From Chamaecrista fasciculata (Eukaryota; Streptophyta; Magnoliopsida; Fabales; Fabaceae), in contig QANZ01026731.1 of assembly GCA_003254925.1 (NCBI GenBank), positions 1 through 64,000 on the forward strand: a DNA stretch of 64,000 bases. Direction: 5' to 3'. The notes beneath the pieces are model-generated. The model did not search any database. It was not told the origin of the DNA and worked only from the letters and a program-made list of their open reading frames with translations. Both the position numbers and the translations under genes were made by a program. Positions within the stretch are counted from its first letter, which is position 1. Every line of letters begins with the position of its first letter. Below are positions 52,162 through 64,000 of the stretch, one piece after another.

Positions 52162-52690
52162 GGCTCCGTTTGGTACATTTGAGGTATGTAAAGGAAAGGG
52201 TTTTATAAGGGAAAAATTGTGGGGGAAAGGAAAAGTAGTTGAGGAAATGTAAAGTAGGTAAAAATTGAAAGTGTTTGGTATAAAAAAGGTAGGGGAGGGA
52301 AAGTAAAATAGATATAGAAAAAAATGACAAAAATACCCTTCCCACAACCACCACCAGACCGCCGCCGCCTACCACCGCCGTCCACGGTGGTCGGCGCCGC
52401 CGTACACGGTGGTCCACGGTGGTCGGCGCCACCATACGCCGCCGTTCACCATTTGGGGAGGAGATGGGATGGGAGTGAGAGGGGCAAATTAGGAATTCTA
52501 CCATAATTCCCTAGGTAGACTTGGATTACATCAGAAATGTGAAGTAAAGAAAAATGACCTACATAATGTAAAGCCCTTTACATTGTAATCCACTTTACAT
52601 AGCTCAAATTACCATATCAAACACATGAAAATCTTGAAATCCGTGTCCTTTTACATTGTAAAATCCATTTCATGGGTACCAAACGGAGCC
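52162..52690. mobile_element. PIF/Harbinger-like MITE with GC-rich core, 529 bp
   Basis: A perfect 15-bp terminal inverted repeat, GGCTCCGTTTGGTAC, bounds the segment. A 3-bp TAT sits directly outside both ends, as expected for PIF/Harbinger. The interior holds a CCGCCG/CCACGGTGG-rich stretch at about 52350-52445 that stands out from the AT-rich surroundings. No transposase is present. A 3-bp duplication is weak evidence on its own. Confidence 0.7.
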
Positions 52691-52693
52691 TAT

Positions 52694-55600
52694 AACATCA
52701 ACAATGAAGAAATCCCAATGTAAAAGCTTCAATTCAATTTATCAATCCAAGTGATTTTTAAATATGTTTGAGTTATTTTTTGATAATTAATTTTATCTGC
52801 TGAAAACTTTCGTTTCAACTTAATTAGAGACTGCATGCATGTGCATTAATTGCTCATTGGGAATCTTTTTGTTTTGAACATTTAATTAGGATTTAGGTGT
52901 GTGTTTTGCTTTCCAAATTCTAGAATGATCCGTGAACTTAAAAAAGCTGTGTATGAAGAATACCTCAAATCTAGCAAAACTTCATTGTTATTGAAGTGAT
53001 GTGGAATCTAATATTGTTGTTAAAGTTTGACTAATAACACACTTTTTTTGTATTGGTTAGAGACATAGAGAGAATGTGTCCAAAATCACATTGGCTTTTT
53101 CTTTTCCTTCTTTTTTTCCTTCATCAACAAGATAATGACATGACATATGGACATTCTCATGTCTGTGCTTTCAATTAATTAAGCAACAATTAATTAAATT
53201 GGTATAATATGATTATATATATTTCCTAACTACCATTTTTTAATATTGGAACAAGGAATTTATATTAAACAGAAACTATAGACTATAGTGCAATAGATAT
53301 ATTACTAAAGGCAGCATAAATGTGTAACAAGAGGCTTTTTGCAATCTCATTTTTTCTTCTCCTATAGCATTACTCACTAAAAGTTGGTATTTATGTTGTA
53401 ATGGAAATGAAATCTAATGAATGCTTCTTTACAATTAATTCTTTTTTAACTAATAATTAATTTTTATTTCAGGAAGAAGTCATGTGAATATGTGATGTTT
53501 CATTAATTTTAAATATACTCCTAATCAGAATGTGATAATCAAACGTATAATTAAGAACACTTGCAATTAATTATCTTCTTTCTTTAATAAAAGAATAGGA
53601 CAATAAATAACAGTGGGGTATTGCTGCACAAGTGGATTACTAACTTGGAATTGTATGTAATATATCAAGTTAATTAATCAATTAATTATATAAATAATGG
53701 AGCAGAAGCAATCCTAATTAATAATGTGAGTGTGCATGGAGTTCACGAGAGAACTTAAAGTTCACAAGAAGCACAAAAGACGGCTAAGAACGTTTCTCTC
53801 TCTCAATTATATACCATAATCTGTTGCTGTGTCATGGTTGTCACCACAGAAAGCAGAATAAATAAATAAATAAATTTTTTTCTTATAGAAAATAAATAAA
53901 TAAAATCAAACTTAAGAAAATAAAAATAGAGGACAGATTAAATAAGTGTACACGTGGACATCTCATAATCTCTAATTTCCCCTGGTTCTGGTGAACATGT
54001 TAAAAATTACATGTGGGTATATTCATTACATTACCAACTTGTGAATACATATATTTAATTATATTTATGAGAAAAAAAAATTTAAAGCTTGAGCTTGTTG
54101 GGATTATTGATGGAAAGATATATGAATTCACGATAACATGCTTGCTGTCACCAATACAGAAACAATGTTTTTTGGTGAAAGCAGCAAAACTTGTCCATAA
54201 TAACAAAATAAAAAGTAAGACAGACACAGAAAAAGAAATATTAAATAGACAAATTGGAATAGTTGAGAATTATAAATAAATACTTTAAATTTGTCGAGAG
54301 TTCAAATTTTTAGTCTTAGTCTTTTTTTTTTAAATTTATTTTTGACAAAAATAATCATTAATGTGAGAAGAGAGATTCAAGCTTTTAAAAATTAGCACTC
54401 TCTCTAATACTCTATTATTTTAGTTATAATAATTTAATTCAATCATATAATTGTCTTTGCTTTTTAATTATTAGCACCCTAAAAGAAGGCAAGCAGGCCT
54501 ATATGCAAGAATCCTAACAACTCATTCAAATATCCTAATTAATTAAACTCTAAATAGTTATGTTTATTTTTAATTTGATTTATCTTCTGCAGCATGCGTA
54601 CATATATATTTCCTGAATTATACCTATAAACAATTCAATATTTTTTAAGGTAGCTTTTATTATTGAAAAATTCTGTAAAAATAAAATTCTAAATGTATAA
54701 GAAATTTAGCATGATAAAGCTCAACAATATACCTCTCACCCTAAGAATAATAAAATATTACTGATGTTATATATGCATATATATATATATATATATATCT
54801 CAAATTAATTTGGAACTATATTACTATTTACTAATCATGGATGGAGTCACCACAGAATATATATATATATATATATATCGACTTGACATCATTCAATTGA
54901 AGCAGTAAGTGACTGTTATATGAGGCCCAGGGATTCGGATGAACATTTTTTAGGGTTTGGAGGATGAGAATGAAAGTGGCTTTCAAGCAGTGCCATTTAT
55001 GTAAATCAGAGTGTAACATGAATTCGACATTTAATAACCACCTTCTTAACTGCTTAACAGGATTTGAGCCATCCCATATGAAAATAAAAACATATATAAT
55101 ATGATAAGGAATTTCTTTTAGAATTTGTGAAAAGAACAAAAAGTAACAGCTAACTAAATGAATTTTGATAATTATAAAGTATAATAATTATTAAAAAAGG
55201 TTATATTATATTTATTGTATATGAAATTACAATACTATATAAAATTTTAATATGAAATAATTCAAATCTTCAAATAATGAGCCAATTGAATTGATCGATA
55301 CAACACAAACCCATATTGGATGGTTGCATATATGATATGTCCACACTCTACCCTCATCCCCATCCTTTTCACAAAAGAATTCTATTTTTTTTTTTTTAAA
55401 AAAATTGATATATTTTTCACAAAATGGCTATAATTCTTTAATTTCACTATTTTCCTATATATTGGTTGGATNCCTTAATTACTTACACCACCATTCATTC
55501 ATTCATTCACCATTCATTCATTCATTCTTCCCCTTTTTATTTTGTGTTAATGACAATGTTGCTACCAGGAGAATTGGAGAAATGTCATGCATGTTTCTCA

Positions 55601-56380
55601 CCATTGCCAATAACATAGACAACATTATTAATCATTCTTATAATCACATAATGTTATAAGCAGGAGGACTTAGGGTAATAAATACCCTTTTAATATATAT
55701 ATACATATAGTTATGGGTTGTTTGTTATAGAGTAAACATACTATTTGATTACTTAAAATAAACGAGTTCATAATTCAATTCTTAAAAGTTTAGTGTACAT
55801 ACTTTAAATTTATTTTTTACTGATAAATTTGTAGGGACAAAAAGACTATAATATATTGATTCTATAATTTACAAAAATTAAAGAGTATAAACTAAACTTT
55901 CAAAAGACTAAATTGTTACTCATATCTTGTAAGGTCTAAGTATATATAATAATGAGGGGTGAAGGAAGACAAGAGGGTAGAGTTGGGCTGTGATAACATC
56001 CAATAGAATAATAATGCGGGGCATGCGTGGGTGGTTGAATGACAATAATAACCTCACAACCAATTGGATTACTCACTCACTCACATGTGATAACCTTTTC
56101 TTGATGTGTGGCAAGAAATCCTCACCAATATTCACAAAAAAGAAAACCACCTAATAAACATTTTTATATAAAATATGACACAATGCAATATGTGTATTTA
56201 TTAAGTTAGGCACTTATTGAGTTCAATATAGTTTTAAGAGAGAATGAAGCATAAATGGGTACATTATGGAGAATATTTTATTTAATACTTTTGTGTGTGT
56301 GTGCCTGAACAGTTACAAGACGACTTCAAATACTCTCCCTATTTAACATAACTGTCATCACTTGTTTTTTGGCAATACAG
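52694..56380. other. Intergenic, no gene seen
   Basis: AT-rich spacer with AT microsatellites near 54780 and 54860 and an ATTC/CATT repeat near 55490-55530. An unknown base lies at 55472. The right end is the upstream region and CT-rich leader of the polygalacturonase gene. Confidence 0.5.
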
Positions 56381-56456
56381 AACAGAGAAGCTCTCTGTTT
56401 CTTCTTTCTTTCTCTCTTTCTCCCTCAGCTCACATTCCCCACAGAGCTACAAGAAA

Positions 56457-59400
56457 ATGAGTGGGTTTACTAGTTTCAGAGGCTTCACATTGATGTTTGT
56501 CACTGCATTTCTTATCTGGTCTTTCAACTTTGAAGCCTGCATTGCAAGAAGGGGCAAGCATTGGAAGCAACACACAGGAATCTCAGAATCTCTGTACAAA
56601 AAAGGGAAGAGTCATGGCAGTAATAATCATAATTACCATGCATCAAAGCCAAAGCCTAAGCCAAACCCTTCACATAAGACCACTCCTCCATCATCTTCAT
56701 GGTCATCACCACCACCACCACCACCACCAATTCCTAACCCAAAGGAAAATGATTCTTCAATCTCTCCAACTCCTCTACCTTACAATGGTGGTGCTAGCCA
56801 TTCTACTTCTGTATTTAATGTACTTGATTTTGGAGCCAAGGGAGATGGATGTTCTGATGATACAAAGGTAAGTCCTTGAATTGAATCTCTTTTGAGCTCA
56901 GAAACTGGTTTTTGTTTTTGTTTCTGTTCCTCTTGATGACAAAGTTAAAATCCAAGATTGAGTTTTTTAAAATTTTAGAAAAGAATTCAGGGGTTTTTAT
57001 GATGGTTCATGGGAATGCTGATGAACTTTGTGATTGAATTATAGTATTTTACAGGGACAGTGAAGAAGGAAAAAAAGCAGAATTTTGCTTCCCACTTGAA
57101 TCAAACAAAATGCAATATTTTATATATGAACAATATATATTTTGTTTTATCACAAAAATATGTTGACATGTCATTTTTTAAAAAATTATTACAAAATTCA
57201 ATTTTATAATCAGAGCTCAAAAGGATGCAGTTGAAATTTTAGTGAAAACATGGAACTGACATGAAGTAACAGTAGAAGAGAAACTTTTGGAGGTTGAGAC
57301 AAATTTAGGTTTTGGTAATTGCACCCATGTTCTTTGACCCAGAAAGCATTGGCTTTTTTCTTATTTTTCTTTAGTGGTGGATCAAAATCACAAGACTAGA
57401 ATCTTTTTTGGTAGAATAATAATAAGCCAATAAGGCGTATGAGCTCATGAGGTCCTTCTTTTCTGTCTTTTTCTGCTATAGATGTGACCAATGAGTTAAT
57501 AATTACCGTTAAAGAAAGGTTCCTACTTCCTAAGAATATATATTACAATTATATTATAGCTGAGAACTCAAGTTGAGAAATAGATAAAGGTACAGTAATA
57601 CCCACTTGAAAGATAATTCTCGTTAAGACAGTTAGGTCTCATTTCCTGCCATAATTGTAAATACACACAAACATAAATACAGCATAACCTGATACCTCAT
57701 ACCTGTGTAACTATGTAAGAATACAGTTACAGTTATTTGATCATTATTCTAATGAAGTCACTCTTTTCTCTTTGAATCAAATTTTCTTCAGGCCTTCCAA
57801 GACACATGGGCAGCAGCTTGTAAGGTAGAGGCATCAACCATGCTTGTCCCAGCCAATTACGTCTTCTACGTGGGACCCATTGCATTCTCTGGTCCATACT
57901 GCAAACCCAACATAGTTTTTCAGGTAACATATAAACAACCTCAGAAGAAAATAGCAGGAAACAAAAGAGCATGTAATAACATATTACCATTTACCACAGA
58001 CCTCAATATTGACAAGAAAATATGATTCAGTCACTAGAAGACAATCACATGCATCTGTCTTGTTGCCAATTCAAGAAGATCACATGATCAGAAACATTTA
58101 CAATGTTGTGGCCAGAAAAGCTTGAATTACCCATCATCTCTTTTTTATTTTTTTTTCCTGCATTTTTTTAATACCAATTCAAGGAACTATCAATAGCAGA
58201 GGCTTATCTATCAATTTTTTTTACACATGATTCAAACTAATACCATAATAAAACTATGAGTGAAAAGCTACAAATGATGAGATAGGTTGAGCCTACACAG
58301 GAAAAAAAGATTACAGTTTAGAGGCTGATAAGGTGATATTTTGGCAGCTTGATGGAAAATTAATTGCTCCCACAGACCCTAAGGCATGGGGAAGGGGCTT
58401 GTTTCAGTGGCTAGATTTCTCAAAGCTAGTGGGTATCACCATTCAAGGAAAGGGAATCATTGATGGAAGTGGGTCTGCTTGGTGGCAAGACCACTCATTT
58501 GAAGATCCTATTGATGCTGAAGAGAAGCTCATAATCCCTTTAAACCACACTAGAGGGACCCCCCCAATGCCGGTAATTAATTAATTGTCATTGTTGGTGT
58601 GCACTTTTGTACCTTACACAAGAAATTTTCTATCTTTGTCAACTGAAGCTAATCTTTTAGACTTCTGCAACTGTATTTCAGATTCAGAGTGAGCTGGGAG
58701 GAAGAATGCCAAGTATCAAACCAACTGTGAGGACCACCTTAAAACTAAATTAACTAAATACATACAAGTAAATCAAATTCAGTGAGAGTTTGATCTAGTA
58801 ACATGATGTTTGTCTTATTGTTTCACAGGCACTGAGGTTCTATGGGAGTTTCAATCCAACGGTTACAGGAATAACAATTCAAAACAGTCAACAATGCCAC
58901 CTCAAGTTTGACAACTGCAATGGAGTCTTGGTCCATGATATCACCATATCATCTCCTGGAGATAGTCCCAACACAGATGGAATTCACCTTCAGAACTCCA
59001 AGGATGTGCTGATTCATACCAGCAGTTTAGCTTGTGGTAAGTTTAATGATTGATTCACCAAAAACCTATGAAGCATGAACTTAAACACTATTAAGCTATC
59101 AATAATTCAGAAACAGAGAAAAAATAAAATAGAAACGAAAATTCAAATAAATAACAGTAAACAGAAAAACAGAGCTGATCCTTAAAGAAGTGGACATTAT
59201 CTTATCCTATCCATGGTAATAATCTGTGCTTCAGATTATAGCCACCTACAATATGACACGTGTCAAGTCCAAACTCTCCATTGTATCATCCAATACTTAT
59301 TATTAGTCTTGTCCTGTTTTGTATATCTAACATTATAGTTTTGTCTCTATTAGAACTTCTTCTTCTCACAACTCCTTACTAGCTTTTTAATTGAGGCCCT

Positions 59401-60907
59401 ACTTAGCAGGGCATAAGATGAACATACAAGAAGGACAAATTCTTAGGTGTTTTACAAATAAACCAAATCATTCATAAAAAGACAATATCCATGCATGCCG
59501 AAGCTGTCAAAAGTGGGTCCACTGAACAATATTTTAATTATTGTTTTGGGGTCCATTATTCTTCTATACCAAATCTCTCTTAAGATTTTTCTAAAAGGCT
59601 GAGCCAAGTTCAGCCAGATAAAAATTTAGAGAATAATTGACAGCATAAGGAAACTAAAAGTACAACACAAAACGTAGACTACTATAGATGTGAATATTTC
59701 AGGTTGGCTAAGCGAAGCTCTACATTTTAACTGGGTCTCATTAACTGAAATTAGACTTTGACTATTTTTTTTCTTTCAAAATCCAAATATATACTTTTTT
59801 CACATGATTCAGTTTTGACTTTTGATATGATATTTATATAGGAGATGATTGTATTTCCATACAAACCGGATGCTCAAATGTATACGTACACAATGTCAAC
59901 TGTGGGCCAGGGCATGGAATCAGCATTGGGGGTCTAGGAAGAGATAACACTAGAGCCTGTGTCTCAAACATTACAATCAGAGACACCATCATGCACAACA
60001 CAATGACTGGCGTCAGAATCAAAACATGGCAGGTAAAGTTTATATGAAACTCCACATAGTTGAAATGATTTCTAGTTATAAGATTGTAAAAAAAAAAGAG
60101 TAAATTAATGATTTGGTCCTTAAAAGATAACAAATATTTCAATTTAATATCGAAAAGATACAATTATAATCAATTTAATCCTTTTGTTAAGAATATCCAT
60201 CAAAACTTAATGAAAAAACTGATGTAATTTTAAATTGTGCTAAAATTTCAATAAACAGTTGAGGTTAAAAAAACATATTTGTTATTAATTTGAATAATAT
60301 TTTAGCAAAAAGACAAAATTGATTGTAATTGCATCTTTTAGGGACTAAATTGTATAATTTCATCTTTCAATGACTAAATTAAGACATTTTTCATCTTTCA
60401 TGGACCAAATCATTAATTTTACTAAAAAAATATAAAATAAAATAACAGGCTTAAAAGTTGAAAGTCTTCATACTAGAAATTTGATCACTTACAAATTATA
60501 AAACTTCTCTACAGGGAGGATCAGGCTCTGTGCAGCAAGTACTGTTCTCAAATATCCAAGTTTCTGAAGTCCAACTACCAATTGTGATTGATCAATTCTA
60601 TTGTGATAAGAGATCATGCACAAATCAAACATCAGCTGTGGCTCTTGCAGGAATTAACTATGAAAAAATAAGGGGAACATTCACAGTTAAACCAGTACAC
60701 TTGGCCTGTAGTGATAGCTTACCGTGTGTGGATGTTTCTTTAACCTCCATTGAGCTGAGTCCACATCAAGAACAATACCATCTATATGATCCATTCTGCT
60801 GGCAGGCCTATGGTGAATTGAAAACTCCCACAGTACCCCCAATTGCCTGCCTACAGATTGGGAAGCCATCGAGCAATCGGATACAGACCGATCATGATTT
60901 GTGTTAA
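56457..60907 (+). CDS. Secreted polygalacturonase, GH28 (At1g48100-like)
   Basis: Seven exons (56457-56867, 57792-57923, 58348-58572, 58682-58726, 58829-59036, 59842-60032, 60515-60907) encode 534 residues. Residues 1 to about 29 form a signal peptide. Residues 40-100 are a Lys/Pro/Ser-rich linker with a run of eight prolines, and the GH28 beta-helix starts at [12 protein letters not shown]. The four GH28 motifs are intact: NTDG (Asp321), DDC (Asp342, Asp343), GHG (His365) and RIK (Arg399, Lys401). It should hydrolyse demethylated homogalacturonan in the cell wall. The proline-rich N-terminal linker marks the clade I recall around Arabidopsis At1g48100 and At1g23460. Intron 6 holds a foldback element. 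Confidence 0.96.
60098..60423. mobile_element. Foldback MITE-like element in polygalacturonase intron 6
   Basis: Left arm GTAAATTAATGATTTGGTCC and reverse-complemented right arm GTAAAATTAATGATTTGGTCC match. Both continue with AATTTAAT/AAAAGATAC-type repeats for about 100 bases. Flanking A runs make a 9-bp duplication plausible but not provable. Probably a Mutator-like MITE. Confidence 0.6.
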
Positions 60908-62160
60908 TCTTGATCCCTTTACACCTTTAGCCAAATTAGATATAAAGCATGTATATTCTAAAAGGTCCTACTTTAATTATAGGAAATTTTCTTCGTTAGG
61001 GTAAAAATATTGATTATCAGGAGTATACTGGCCGGCCCTGCTTTTAGCTTAGAGGTCAAGAGTAGTGTGTAAGGCAGTCTTGGATCTATGGCAAATTGCC
61101 TGAGGCTGAGTGTGATATATATTATACGAGTGCTTGCATTTATATATGCAATAAGAATATCATCATCTATACTATTCAGAATTGTGGAATTCTTTGGCCA
61201 GAACAAAAAACAAATTGTGGCATTCCAGTCAGACAAGAAGTGAGAACTAAGCATGGTGCATAATATGAGAATTACATATCAGAGTCCCTTGCAACTTAAA
61301 TAATGACCTAATTTTCCATGCATCAAATGGAAACACAGATGATATAAAACAGCATAATCAAGCATATTGTTCCTGTTTAATCCTTTTTTGTTTTTTTATA
61401 AGAATTTATATGTTTTTTCCTACCAAATATTTGCATTCACTGGGTGTCATGCAACCTTTGAAGAAATATATGTAAACGACCACAAGCCTATTAAATTAAC
61501 AGTAAAAGACTAAAAGCAATAGTACAACAAAATTATTATTTTAGTGTTCCTCTAATTGTTGCTTCCCGATAACAGTTTTAGTAGTTCTTGAAGTATAATA
61601 GATAATAAAATACAAAAGAAATATATGGAAATTGAAAAAATTGTACAGAATCATACTATCCAAGAGTCAGCCATGGTTTATTCACTATAAAATCACAAAG
61701 CCAGAAGAATACATAACAGAACTGAAAAAAATAGAGGATTCAACTAATGAGTTCAAATCCCGGAAGGTATGGGCATGGACGATTCGTCAAAATTGAAATA
61801 TACATTAGACCTAGAAATCTCGAATTTCATAACCCTAGCGATGAACCGCTCTCTATGTTTCAGACTTTTAGTACAAAACACACCATGAAAGTATAATAAA
61901 ACCTAGAAATCAACAAACCAAAGCTGGAGTTTCAAAAACCGACGGGTTCACTGAAAAGAGAAGAGCATGCTTCCTTGCTTCCTTCCTTCCTTCCACAAAT
62001 TCTTCGTTCCTTCTCACAAATTTCGGGAATTCCTCAATTTTAAGCGCGTCCCTGTACTCCCACGAAACGGCGTCGTTTAATTCGGTCGCGAAACGCACCG
62101 TTTTCTCTTCCTTTCACATCATCAGGCTTATCTTATCCGATATCGCCAAGTAATATATTC
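60908..62160. other. Intergenic, no gene seen
   Basis: The 3-prime flank of the polygalacturonase gene and the upstream region of MENB. A CTTC repeat lies near 61975-61995, and an AAACGGCGTCGTTT near-palindrome lies at about 62064. No gene recognised. Confidence 0.5.
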
Positions 62161-62164
62161 ATTA

Positions 62165-62311
62165 ATGCCATGGCCATCATCATCATCATCATCATCATCT
62201 TCAACTTCTTCCCAAGTTCCCACTTTTCACGAATCAAGACACTCCCATTTAATCTCAGTGCTTCCTGTCATCTTGAGTCGCTTACAGAATTCCCATGGCA
62301 GAAAAGAATGA
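62165..62311 (+). other. Upstream ORF overlapping the MENB start
   Basis: An ATG at 62165 opens a 48-codon frame through a TCA repeat and stops at 62309-62311, past the MENB start codon and in another frame. A second ATG at 62170 opens a further frame that also overlaps the start. Whether they are in the mRNA depends on the transcription start, which I cannot place. Confidence 0.4.
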
Positions 62312-63381
62312 GCTTGACACAATGAGGAGGAGGGTGGCCTCTGTATCCAACCACCTCATCCCATCTTCTTCTTCGTATAATGGCTCAGTGGTTTTCTCTA
62401 ACACTTCCATGAACGACAGCTACCATCGAGTTCACGGCGAAGTTCCCTCCCACGACGCCGTTTGGAGGGTTGCCTCCGATGACTCCGGCAAGGACTTCAC
62501 TGACATTATATACGAGAAGGCTGTAGGTGAAGCAATTGCAAAGGTACTCACACACTGCGAATTTTGGTTTTTGTTTTTGTTTTTGGAGACGGTATACTAG
62601 TTTTGATTGAAGCTGTGATTTTGATATTTAATTTGTTTCAGATTACTATAAATAGGCCAGAGAGAAGGAATGCGTTCCGGCCTCACACCATTAAGGAGCT
62701 CATTCGTGCTTTCAATGATGCCAGGGATGATATCTCTGTGGGGGTCATCATTCTTACTGGCAAGGTATCATATATTATCACACATGGCATTTTTGTTGAC
62801 CATACTAAATTGTCACCTATTCAATCACACTCTTTTTCACTGAAATTATATGGTTTCTTGAACTTTGCATGCTATGCAGAAAATCCTTAAATAAGCAGAG
62901 TTCTCTGAAATGTTGACTTGTATAGAGAATCTTTTTTATTAGGTTTTTCACTAAAAAATTATTTTTTCATAATCTTGTGACCGAAGTGACTTAATTCTAT
63001 GAAGCTATTCATGAACACAACTTGCATGGAATTAAGGTTGATATATTTATTGTTATAGGGAAGCAAGGCATTCTGTAGTGGTGGTGACCAGGCTTTGAGA
63101 ACCGAAGATGGCTATTCTGATTACGAGAGTATAAGTCGACTTAACGTATTAGACTTGCAGGTAATCAAATTGGTTGTTCTACATTTTCTAATTACCAGAT
63201 TGGCCTTGACATTACATGACAAAGATGAAAGTCTTGAGTTTTCCTATCATTTTTTTTTCATAATCTATATATACTGAGTCCATTAAGATTGCTATATTAT
63301 CATGTTACATTCTCATTCTTCGTGTTTATTCATCTTCTGCAGGTGCAGATCCGGCGTCTTCCAAAACCAGTAATTGCAATG
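62295..63381 (+). CDS. MENB: 1,4-dihydroxy-2-naphthoyl-CoA synthase MENB, 5-prime part
   Basis: The first four exons are present (62295-62543, 62642-62764, 63059-63160, 63343-63381), encoding about 171 residues up to LPKPVIAM. The rest lies beyond the window. MENB is a crotonase-family enzyme that closes the naphthoate ring from o-succinylbenzoyl-CoA in phylloquinone synthesis, in peroxisomes in plants. The N-terminus contains RVASVSNHL, a peroxisomal PTS2-type signal (R-x6-H-L). Crotonase blocks [14 protein letters not shown] and AFCSGGDQ are intact; the latter helps form the oxyanion hole. The right edge of the window falls in intron 4, so catalytic residues further on cannot be checked. 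Confidence 0.94.
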
Positions 63382-64000
63382 GTATTCTCAATCCCACTTT
63401 AGTTTTAGAAAAGTCTTTAATGTTATCTTAATATTTTAGTATAATTCAAAATTTTAACTTGAAGGATTAACAATGAGATTGGAGAATATTTGGGTTGTTG
63501 TTGATTTTGAATTTTAAGTTTTGGACTTGAAGATGTTTGCTATTTAAAAATAGAGATAGAGATTAATCTGTCAAATTATGTTGAAGCGCGTTTCATATCA
63601 TATTTAACAGTAATTTTTAATGAAATTGAAATTTTAGGTTTTTGAAAACATTAATCATTTAGGATGAAAATGCAATTTAGCCCAAACGCTTAAGACTAAA
63701 ATAGGAATTTGACAACCAACAGAATTGGGCTTAGCGGAAAAAGTTAATTTCCCACAATGTGATAAACTAAACTTGTATGAAGAAGTGCTCACATTTCACG
63801 TTTGATAGTGTCTTAAATAAAATTGTCTCTCATGGATGAAGGATATGTGTAAAAAACTAAAAGAAGAAAAGTTCTGACCTATTCTAAAATAAAAGTAAAC
63901 AACAAACTCCGATTAATTAATGGAATAAAACCTTATTTCTTGGCCCTTTTTAATTTGTTTTATGCATAGATAGACATAGTTTTCATAAAACTGAAAACAG
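63382..64000 (+). other. MENB intron 4, running off the window
   Basis: The exon ends ATG|GTATTC and no acceptor leading to the next conserved block (AGYAVGGGH) is seen before the window end. The sequence is AT-rich with no recognised element. Confidence 0.7.

Noticed and set aside
52130-52504. Gly/Arg/Pro-rich open frames on both strands
   Set aside because: They fall in the GC-rich core of the PIF/Harbinger-like element and have no homology I recognise.

Overview
The window is nuclear DNA of a flowering plant, most likely a eudicot. It is AT-rich, its genes have many GT-AG introns, and it encodes plant-only proteins: a YABBY factor, the separate A subunit of ATP-citrate lyase, a BOI-type RING protein and the phylloquinone enzyme naphthoate synthase. 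It contains one 968-base assembly gap and two single unknown bases. I could not fix the species.

Nine host genes can be modelled exon by exon, and every predicted protein has a length normal for its family. In order they are: ACLA (minus, 1964-5025); a multi-pass membrane protein of the plant rolling-stone-related family (minus, 7914-12438); intronless ubiquitin-ribosomal protein eS31/RPS27A (plus, 15733-16203); the YABBY gene INNER NO OUTER (plus, 21161-23062); RNA polymerase common subunit RPB10 (minus, 25935-26904); a BOI/SBP1-like RING E3 ligase (plus, 35893-37865); pyroglutamyl-peptidase I (plus, 45271-47213); a secreted polygalacturonase (plus, 56457-60907); and the 5-prime part of MENB naphthoate synthase (plus, 62295 to beyond the right edge). 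A single stranded exon of a cytochrome bc1 subunit 8 (QCR8) gene lies at 42982-43095.

The genes do not form a pathway; they are ordinary neighbours. From memory, their Arabidopsis counterparts fall in three regions of chromosome 1, so the window may keep an ancestral order that Arabidopsis lost by duplication and gene loss.

The space between genes and the introns carry many small transposon relics, several with exact target-site duplications that fix their ends: two hAT-type non-autonomous elements (14135-14628 and 30812-31350, the second filled with a 30-bp minisatellite), two Mutator-like MITEs (24591-25129 and 22464-22810, the latter inside an INO intron), a PIF/Harbinger-like element (52162-52690), and a solo LTR in a membrane-protein-gene intron (11263-11698). 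There are also a LINE-type RNase H fragment, a SINE-like tail, several foldback repeats, a 96-bp triplicated repeat and a larger repeat of unknown class (about 39690-42200). I saw no sign of a new enzymatic or defence system. The more unusual points are repeat insertions in introns, the orphan QCR8 exon, overlapping upstream ORFs at MENB, and a microsatellite at an INO splice acceptor.
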